From assembly GCA_030729785.1 (NCBI GenBank), contig JANQWS010000075.1, positions 1-52,302 on the forward strand: a stretch of 52,302 nt of DNA, written 5' to 3'. The notes under the pieces are model-generated. The model did not search any database and was not told the origin of the DNA. It was given only the letters and a program-made list of their open reading frames with translations. This document shows positions 46,846 to 52,302 of the stretch, piece after piece; position 1 is the stretch's first letter, and each line of letters opens with the position of its first letter. The stretch comes from Algoriphagus sp. (lineage in GTDB: Bacteria > Bacteroidota > Bacteroidia > Cytophagales > Cyclobacteriaceae). Made by a program: the position numbers and the translations under genes.

Positions 46846-48498
46846 ATGCTTACCTCACTTAAAATTTCCAATTATGCATTAATCGATCAGCTAGCCATGC
46901 AGCCTAGCAGCGGTTTGAGTACGATTACTGGAGAGACAGGTGCAGGAAAGTCGATTATGCTTGGAGCTGTTGGGCTTTTGTTGGGCAATCGTGCAGACAC
47001 CAAGATACTTTATCATGAAGACAAGAAATGCATCGTTGAAGGGGTATTTGATATCCGTTCCTATGGGCTTCAGGATTATTTTGAAGCGTTAGAATTGGAT
47101 TACGAGGACACCTGCATTATCCGACGGGAAATCAGTCCAAATGGGAAGTCTAGATCTTTTGTCAACGATACACCTATTCTGCTCGAACCTTTAAAAACCT
47201 TAGGCGAGAAATTGATGGATGTACATTCCCAACACGATACCTTGCTTTTGGGGGAAGGAGATTTTCAATTGAAATTGGTAGATGCCTATGCTCGTACAAG
47301 TACTGAGCGGACTACTTTCCAACAAGCTTACGAGGAATTTAAGAAAACAAAAAAAGCCTTGGCGGAACTTACACAAAAAGCTGAAGCACTTAAAAAAGAA
47401 TACGACTTCAACCAGTTTCAATTGGAAGAACTGGGGAGTATGGCCTTAGTTGCTGGAGAACAAGAGCAGTTGGAATCTAGCCAGGAAATCCTTGAAAATG
47501 CGGAGGAAATAAAGCTAAAGATCAACGAGGCGCTTTCGCTTTTTCATGAAGAACAGTACGGGATTTTGCAGGGAATGGGACAGATTCAATCTAGTTTGCA
47601 TGGGCTTGAGCGATTGGCGCAAGCATTCGGGACCTATCGCGCTCGATTTCAAGAAGTATGGATTGAATTAAAGGATTTAGTTGAAACTTTGGCAGATGAA
47701 GACAGTCGGGTTGAAGTGGATGCAGAGAAGTTGGAACGAACGCGTGAGCGCTTGAGCAAAATCTACCAATTGCAGAAAAAACATGGGTTACAGACCGTGG
47801 AAGAGTTAATGGAACTAGAAAGCCAGTTGGCGGATAAAGTTTTTCAAGTACAGCGGGTAGAGGAGGAGTTGGCGGAGACCCATCAACGATACCTTCAACA
47901 TGAAAATGCCATGCTTGCTGCAGGTGAGGTTCTCAGTTACAAGCGGAAGGCTTGTTTTCCTGATTTTGAAAAGGCCTTAGAAGCTTTATTGCAGGATTTG
48001 GGAATGGAGAATGCGCGCGTCCAATTCGAAGGGCAAGACATTGAGCCTCATGCCAACGGACTAGATCGGATGGAGCTACTTTTTTCTGCCAATAAGGGAA
48101 TGCCCTTGCATCCACTCAAAAAAGTGGCTTCAGGAGGGGAATTTTCCCGTTTGCTCTTTGCGATTAAATACCTGATGGCTGATAAGATGTCCTTGCCTAC
48201 CCTTATTTTTGATGAAATTGACTCAGGGATTTCAGGTGAGGTAGCTCTGCAGATGGTGCGTATGATGCAGGAAATAGCAAAAAATCACCAAGTAATTTGC
48301 ATTACCCACCTTCCTCAGGTGGCGGCCAAAGGAGAAGTCCACTTTTTTGTGTACAAAGATCACAGCGCTGAAAAGACCATGTCAAAGGTGAAGCAGTTGA
48401 CCGTTGAGGAACGTGTTCAAGAGTTGGCCAAAATGATGGCTGGAGCCAATCCTTCCGCTGCTGCTCAGGCCAGTGCCAAAGAGCTCTTGATGAATTGA
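46846..48498 (+). CDS. recN: DNA repair ATPase RecN
   Basis: RecN is an SMC-like ATPase in recombinational double-strand break repair. The 550-residue product has Walker A (ITGETGAGKSIMLGAV), two long coiled-coil arms in the middle (from about residue 155 to 360), the ABC signature ASGGEFSRLLFAIKYL and Walker B LIFDEIDSGISGEV with the Q-loop/His switch in ICITHLPQVAAKGEVHFFVY. The order of N-terminal P-loop and C-terminal signature is as in RecN. It follows the DUF4835 gene by 41 bases. Confidence 0.96.
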   Translation: MLTSLKISNYALIDQLAMQPSSGLSTITGETGAGKSIMLGAVGLLLGNRADTKILYHEDKKCIVEGVFDIRSYGLQDYFEALELDYEDTCIIRREISPNGKSRSFVNDTPILLEPLKTLGEKLMDVHSQHDTLLLGEGDFQLKLVDAYARTSTERTTFQQAYEEFKKTKKALAELTQKAEALKKEYDFNQFQLEELGSMALVAGEQEQLESSQEILENAEEIKLKINEALSLFHEEQYGILQGMGQIQSSLHGLERLAQAFGTYRARFQEVWIELKDLVETLADEDSRVEVDAEKLERTRERLSKIYQLQKKHGLQTVEELMELESQLADKVFQVQRVEEELAETHQRYLQHENAMLAAGEVLSYKRKACFPDFEKALEALLQDLGMENARVQFEGQDIEPHANGLDRMELLFSANKGMPLHPLKKVASGGEFSRLLFAIKYLMADKMSLPTLIFDEIDSGISGEVALQMVRMMQEIAKNHQVICITHLPQVAAKGEVHFFVYKDHSAEKTMSKVKQLTVEERVQELAKMMAGANPSAAAQASAKELLMN

Positions 48499-48560
48499 AG
48501 AGCTAACTCCTAAATTTTATGTAGTTTTACCCCAGTTTTTGAATTCAACCCAATCGCTAT

Positions 48561-49376
48561 ATGTCAGAAAATTTGCTAAAAGGAAAAGTAGGAATCATTA
48601 CCGGAGCACTGGATGAAAACTCTATTGCTTGGAAAACAGCGTTAAAAGTCAAAGAACAAGGTGGGAGATTTGTACTCACAAATGCCCCTATTGCCATGCG
48701 CATGGGAGCTATCAAGGAACTTGCTGAGGAATGCAATACCATTGTAATCGGGGCAGATGCTACTGTAGTGGAGGATATTGAAAAGTTGTATGCTGAAGCA
48801 AAGGAATTTTTAGGAGCAGATTTTGACTTTTTGCTTCATTCGATAGGGATGTCGCCTAACATTCGGAAAGGGAAGGCCTATGGTGATCTGAATTACGATT
48901 GGGCGATGAAATCCTACGATGTATCAGCCATTTCATTTCATAAGATGATGCAAGTAGCCGAGAAAATGGACGTTATGAAGGAGTGGGGTTCCATAGTAGG
49001 GCTTTCTTACATCGCTGCACAACGGATATTTCCTTTCTACACAGATATGGCAGATGCGAAGGCTTTGCTGGAAAGTATCGCTAGAGGATATGGGTATCGA
49101 TTTGGTAAATTGAAGAAAGTTCGTGTAAATACAATTTCCCAATCTCCAACCAAAACCACCGCTGGAACGGGTATTGGAGGCTTTGATTCGTTCTATAATT
49201 TTGCAGAGGCACTTTCTCCACTGGGGAATGCTTCCGCGGATTCTTGTGCAGACTATATTGTAAGTTTGTTTTCCGACTTGACTCGCATGGTGACCATGCA
49301 AAATCTTTTCCACGATGGAGGGTATTCTTTTACAGGGATTTCCGAGGAAATCATGGATAAATTCAAGGATCTTTAA
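48561..49376 (+). CDS. fabI: Enoyl-[acyl-carrier-protein] reductase (FabI type)
   Basis: FabI reduces the last double bond in each fatty acid elongation cycle with NAD(P)H. The 271-residue short-chain dehydrogenase has the N-terminal nucleotide-binding region (GKVGIITGALDENSIAWKTA) and the catalytic Tyr-x6-Lys as YTDMADAKALLES, with the preceding SYIAAQRIFPF where FabI places its other Tyr. The substrate loop NTISQSPTKTTAGTGI is typical. It follows recN by 62 bases. Ten bases past its stop a palindromic repeat begins. Confidence 0.95.
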   Translation: MSENLLKGKVGIITGALDENSIAWKTALKVKEQGGRFVLTNAPIAMRMGAIKELAEECNTIVIGADATVVEDIEKLYAEAKEFLGADFDFLLHSIGMSPNIRKGKAYGDLNYDWAMKSYDVSAISFHKMMQVAEKMDVMKEWGSIVGLSYIAAQRIFPFYTDMADAKALLESIARGYGYRFGKLKKVRVNTISQSPTKTTAGTGIGGFDSFYNFAEALSPLGNASADSCADYIVSLFSDLTRMVTMQNLFHDGGYSFTGISEEIMDKFKDL

Positions 49377-49385
49377 ATGCCGATA

Positions 49386-49414
49386 GTCAACAGTTGACAG
49401 TCCACTGTCGACAG
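49386..49414 (+). repeat. Palindromic repeat copy A
   Basis: A 29-base sequence with the core GACAGTCCACTGTCGACAG, preceded by GTCAACAGTT. It contains overlapping palindromes (CTGTCGACAG; ACAGT-CC-ACTGT). Copy C at 52194-52222 matches it at 27 of 29 positions. It begins 10 bases after the fabI stop and is inverted relative to copy B at 49611-49640. Confidence 0.75.
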
Positions 49415-49497
49415 CAGGGGAGGCATTAATAAATCGTACTGCTAATCGATTGGATAAGTTTTTCCTAAGTCAAGGGATTCAATCCGTTTAACAAATT

Positions 49498-49522
49498 AAA
49501 AGCCCCGTGCGTGGGGCTTTTT
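49498..49522 (+). terminator. Intrinsic terminator downstream of fabI
   Basis: AAAAGCCCC pairs with GGGGCTTTT around a GTGCGT loop and runs into T residues. It lies 121 bases after the fabI stop, between the two inverted repeat copies. Confidence 0.85.
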
Positions 49523-49610
49523 GTTGTCCCTACTTATATAATAGGATTCATGAATCTTCACTTCTTCACCACTAACCGAAGAAAATAAAGGTTGAGGTTC
49601 AAGAAGGTGG

Positions 49611-49640
49611 GCAGTCGACTGTGGACTGTCGTCTATCGAC
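49611..49640 (-). repeat. Palindromic repeat copy B (inverted)
   Basis: On the minus strand this reads GTCGATAGACGACAGTCCAC then AGTCGACTGC. It shares with copy A the CGATAG start and the core GACAGTCCAC(T/A)GTCGAC, but lacks about 7-9 internal bases present in copy A. It is inverted to copy A and about 196 bases from it. Confidence 0.65.
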
Positions 49641-49717
49641 GATTTGAGTTAATCACAAAAATATTTTTTCATTTCTGTATTTCCCCTAACTTAAGCACCT
49701 TAAGAACCCAACTAGCT

Positions 49718-51307
49718 ATGTTGAAAAAAATACTTTTCTTCGGTCTCGCATTGGTTGCTAGCGTCAGCTGGGCCAGTGCACAGATCATGCCTTCCCCTGC
49801 AAGAGCAGAGGGAGAAGGCCCTTATGAGAAATTGATCATTCGTGGCGTGACGCTTATCGACGGTACGGGTGCACCGCCCCTAGGTCCTGTGGATATCGTG
49901 GTAGAAAAAAACCGCATCACTCAAATACAAGCCGTAGGCTATCCTGGTGTGCCGATTAACGAAAACCGTCGGCCAAAGGCAGATGATAAAACGAAGGTCA
50001 TGGACTTGACTGGACACTACCTTATGCCAGGCTTGATTGACATGCATGGGCATATCGGAGGTTCAGGACAGGGTACCCCAGCAGAATACGTCTTCAAACT
50101 TTGGATGGCGCATGGAATTACCACTGTGCGTGATCCTTCGGCTGGAAATGGCCTTACTTGGGTCTTGGACCACAAGAAGAAATCTGCTGCCAATGAAATT
50201 ACTGCTCCAAGATTATTGGCGTATACTTCCTTTGGTCAGGGAGCAAAAGGCCCAATTACCACTGCTGAGCAAGCCAAAGCTTGGGTCAATGAAAACAAGG
50301 CGAAGGGTGCAGACGGAATTAAGTTTTTTGGCGCTAAGCCGGAAGTAATGGAAGCAGCTATTTCGGAGAATAAGCGTATCGGTTTACGATCGGCCATGCA
50401 CCACCAGCAATTGGATGTAGCCCGTTGGAATGTCTTGCATTCTGCCCGTGCTGGTCTAACTTCCATGGAGCATTGGTATGGGCTTCCAGAAGCGCTGTTT
50501 ACCGATCGAACCATTCAAAATTTCCGATTGGATTACAATTACCAAAACGAGCAGCATCGATTTGCAGAAGCAGGAAAGCTATGGCAGCAGGCAGCTCCAC
50601 CTTTCTCCGACCATTGGAATAAGGTGATGAACGAGTTGCTGGAGCTGGATTTTACCTTGGATCCTACACTTAATATCTACGAGGCCAACAGAGACTTGAT
50701 GCGTGCGCGTACGCAGGAGTGGCACGGCGTGTATACGCTGCCTTCACTTTGGCGTTTTTACGCTCCCAACCGTCAGTCTCACGGTTCCTACTGGTTTGAT
50801 TGGACTACCGAAGAAGAAGTGCTTTGGAAAGACAATTACCGTCTTTGGATGACTTTCGTTAACGAATACAAAAACCGTGGAGGTAGAGTCACTGCTGGAT
50901 CTGACTCTGGATTTATTTACCAGCTGTATGGATTTGCATATATCCGTGAACTGGAAATGTTGCGTGAGGCGGGATTCCATCCTTTGGAAGTTATTCGTGC
51001 GGCAACCATGCATGGTGCGGAAGCCTTGGGCTTGGATAAGGACTTAGGGACCGTGGAAGTAGGCAAGCTAGCGGATTTCGTCATCTTGGAAGAAAACCCA
51101 CTTCAAAATCTAAAGGTATTGTATGGTACAGGTGCGATTCGCACGAGTGAGGCAAACGAACCGATTCGGGTAGGTGGTGTCAAGTACACCGTGAAGGATG
51201 GTATTGTATACGATGCGAAGCAACTTCTTAAAGATGTACGCACCATCGTGGATCAGCACAAGGCTCGTGAAAATGCGCGCATTACTCAGCCTGGATTGGA
51301 TTGGTAA
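49718..51307 (+). CDS. Secreted metal-dependent amidohydrolase
   Basis: The 529-residue product starts at 49718 with a signal peptide (LKKILFFGLALVASVSWASA, cleaved before Gln). It has the imidazolonepropionase-like amidohydrolase fold: the first strand LIIRGVTLIDGTGAPPLGPV, HxH in PGLIDMHGHIGGSG, GADGIKFFGAKPEV with a possible carboxylated Lys, His in AMHHQQL, and Asp in TAGSDSGF. Family members hydrolyse varied amides, dipeptides or nucleotides, so the substrate is not known. A periplasmic location is inferred. A terminator follows. Confidence 0.9.
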   Translation: MLKKILFFGLALVASVSWASAQIMPSPARAEGEGPYEKLIIRGVTLIDGTGAPPLGPVDIVVEKNRITQIQAVGYPGVPINENRRPKADDKTKVMDLTGHYLMPGLIDMHGHIGGSGQGTPAEYVFKLWMAHGITTVRDPSAGNGLTWVLDHKKKSAANEITAPRLLAYTSFGQGAKGPITTAEQAKAWVNENKAKGADGIKFFGAKPEVMEAAISENKRIGLRSAMHHQQLDVARWNVLHSARAGLTSMEHWYGLPEALFTDRTIQNFRLDYNYQNEQHRFAEAGKLWQQAAPPFSDHWNKVMNELLELDFTLDPTLNIYEANRDLMRARTQEWHGVYTLPSLWRFYAPNRQSHGSYWFDWTTEEEVLWKDNYRLWMTFVNEYKNRGGRVTAGSDSGFIYQLYGFAYIRELEMLREAGFHPLEVIRAATMHGAEALGLDKDLGTVEVGKLADFVILEENPLQNLKVLYGTGAIRTSEANEPIRVGGVKYTVKDGIVYDAKQLLKDVRTIVDQHKARENARITQPGLDW

Positions 51308-51326
51308 TCTTTAGTGATTTAAAGCT

Positions 51327-51364
51327 GGAGGAGAGTAGCATTTAGGCACTCTCCTCCTTTTTTT
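51327..51364 (+). terminator. Intrinsic terminator after the amidohydrolase gene
   Basis: GGAGGAGAGT pairs with ACTCTCCTCC (perfect 10-bp stem, 11-base loop), followed by seven T residues. It begins 20 bases after the stop. Confidence 0.92.
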
Positions 51365-51399
51365 GATAGGTACACTTACACTCCTACTTTTATTCCAAC

Positions 51400-52233
51400 A
51401 TGCCCTACCTTTCCCTTCCCTCCCTAAATCTGTATTACGAGGAAATTGGCTCTGGTCCAGAAACCTTGGTTTTTTCTCATGGACTGCTCTGGAGCCATCG
51501 CATGTTTGAAGCTCAGGTGGCTGAACTTTCAAAAACCTACCGAGTGATTGCCTACGACCATCGAGGTCAAGGAAAAAGTGAAGTCATGGGGCCTTTTGAT
51601 ATGGATACCGTAGCAGAAGATGCGGCTGCATTGATTCGGGATTTGGTAGGAGGACCTGTTCACTTTATTGGGCTTTCCATGGGGGGATTTGTAGGCATGC
51701 GACTGGCTGCCCGTCATCCGGAGCTGATCAAGAGTTTGGTGCTCTTGGAAACTTCTGCGAATGCAGAACCCCTAGAGAACCTGCCTCAATACAAATTGCT
51801 CAATGGAATTGTACGCTGGGTGGGAATTATTCCTCCCATCGCCAAGAAGGTCATGAAAATCATGTTTGCCCATAGCTGGCTTAAAAATTCTGCGAATGCA
51901 GCTTCCATTAATCGTTGGAAAAAGGAAATGTCTTCCAATAAAAAAAGCATCACAGGTCCAGTGGAAGGGGTAATCTACCGAAAAGGGGTAGAGGAGGAAT
52001 TGGTAAAGATCACCTGCCCCACGCTGGTGATCGTAGGGGATGAAGACGTGGCCACTACCCCAGAAAAAGCAGCATTTATCCAGAAAGGAATCAGGGGTTC
52101 CAAATTGGAATTCATCTCAGGTGCTGGGCACAGCAGCTGTATAGAAAAACCGGAAGAGGTCAATCGCTTGCTGAAGGAATGGCTGGAAAGTCTGTCAACA
52201 GCTAACAGTCCACTGTCGACAGTCGATTCGTAG
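51400..52233 (+). CDS. Alpha/beta hydrolase fold protein
   Basis: The 277-residue product is a soluble alpha/beta hydrolase. The oxyanion region is FSHGLLWSHRMF, DHRGQGKSE follows in the usual place, the nucleophile elbow is GLSMGGFVGM (Ser), the acid is in VGDEDVATTPEKA (Asp), and the catalytic His is in GAGHSSCIEKPEEV. Substrate is unknown. The last ~12 codons (STANSPLSTVDS) are encoded by repeat copy C, so the C-terminus past the normal fold end (about WLESL) is a repeat-derived tail. Confidence 0.9.
   Translation: MPYLSLPSLNLYYEEIGSGPETLVFSHGLLWSHRMFEAQVAELSKTYRVIAYDHRGQGKSEVMGPFDMDTVAEDAAALIRDLVGGPVHFIGLSMGGFVGMRLAARHPELIKSLVLLETSANAEPLENLPQYKLLNGIVRWVGIIPPIAKKVMKIMFAHSWLKNSANAASINRWKKEMSSNKKSITGPVEGVIYRKGVEEELVKITCPTLVIVGDEDVATTPEKAAFIQKGIRGSKLEFISGAGHSSCIEKPEEVNRLLKEWLESLSTANSPLSTVDS
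52194..52222 (+). repeat. Palindromic repeat copy C (inside the hydrolase 3' end)
   Basis: A 29-base copy identical to copy A at 27 of 29 positions (differences at positions 9 and 11 of the unit). It encodes the last residues of the hydrolase in frame, before the TAG stop at 52231-52233. Confidence 0.75.
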
Positions 52234-52286
52234 TGTGATCGAGTTTAGAAGCTAAATTTTTTACGTTTTTTAGTAACAGACTACAA

Positions 52287-52302
52287 TTGACTGTGGTCCG
52301 TC
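52287..52302 (-). repeat. Partial palindromic repeat copy D (cut by window end)
   Basis: Reading on the minus strand gives GACGGACCACAGTCAA, which resembles the core GACAGTCCACAGTCGA of copies A-C with about three mismatches. It is inverted to copy C and continues past the right edge, so its full extent is unknown. Confidence 0.4.

Larger units (their letters stand above)
49377..49717. other. Repeat-bearing intergenic region between fabI and the amidohydrolase gene
   Basis: This 341-base gap holds no gene. It contains repeat copy A, a terminator (49498-49522) and inverted repeat copy B. A reading frame runs upstream of the amidohydrolase ATG into this region, but it crosses the repeat and the product would start before the signal peptide, so I do not accept it. 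No clear promoter is seen before 49718. Confidence 0.6.

Noticed and set aside
49592-49717. Longer amidohydrolase start upstream of the signal peptide
   Set aside because: The extension crosses repeat copy B, would bury the signal peptide, and has no ribosome-entry context; 49718 is favoured.

Overview
The window is 52.3 kb of a chromosome from the phylum Bacteroidota. It most resembles the Cytophagales (Cyclobacteriaceae/Algoriphagus-like); the genus is inference. The evidence is: promoters of the TTTG-N19-TAnnTTTG type used by the Bacteroidota primary sigma factor; start codons mostly without Shine-Dalgarno sequences; an STN/TonB receptor followed by a DUF4249 lipoprotein; a type IX secretion-like C-terminal domain; DUF3467 and DUF4835 proteins; an OstA-like protein; and the bamD-rpoZ-coaBC-DUF4835-recN gene order.

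Region 1 (1-24.5 kb) is the transcription/translation core on the + strand: the 3' end of rpoB, then rpoC, a terminator, a DUF3467 gene, the str cluster (rpsL-rpsG-fusA-rpsJ), then the S10/spc/alpha clusters (rplC to rplQ) including secY, map, infA, rpmJ and rpoA. Two genes shorter than 60 codons (rpmD, rpmJ) are included. The cluster is divided by a terminator plus a new promoter between rpsJ and rplC, and probably by an internal promoter before rpsH and a hairpin between infA and rpmJ. The zinc-ribbon-capable ribosomal proteins here (S14, S4, L36) are Cys-poor, zinc-independent forms.

Region 2 (24.5-27.9 kb) holds carA and eno, then an FtsB/DivIC-like division gene overlapping a small secreted barrel-like protein. 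Region 3 (27.9-37.8 kb) is accessory envelope biology: a divergently transcribed Tat-exported TIM-barrel isomerase, then a tightly packed four-gene operon (unknown secreted protein, STN-TonB receptor, DUF4249 lipoprotein, secreted MG2-like protein), then a convergent gene for a large membrane-anchored protein with a propeller-like C-terminal half. The four-gene operon is the best candidate in the window for a poorly described system, probably outer-membrane uptake or surface processing of an unknown ligand.

Region 4 (37.9-49.4 kb) is housekeeping: mdh, a cyclic-nucleotide-binding-domain protein overlapping tilS, a divergent OstA-like gene, a protein with a T9SS-type sorting domain, then bamD, rpoZ, coaBC, a DUF4835 gene, recN and fabI. 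CoaBC has Asp and Ser at the positions equivalent to E. coli Dfp Asn125 and Cys158. Region 5 (49.4-52.3 kb) carries a secreted amidohydrolase and an alpha/beta hydrolase, and contains two inverted pairs of a short palindromic repeat placed at gene 3' ends, one of which supplies the last codons of the hydrolase.

I see no tRNA, rRNA, CRISPR array, transposase, prophage or defence system in this window.
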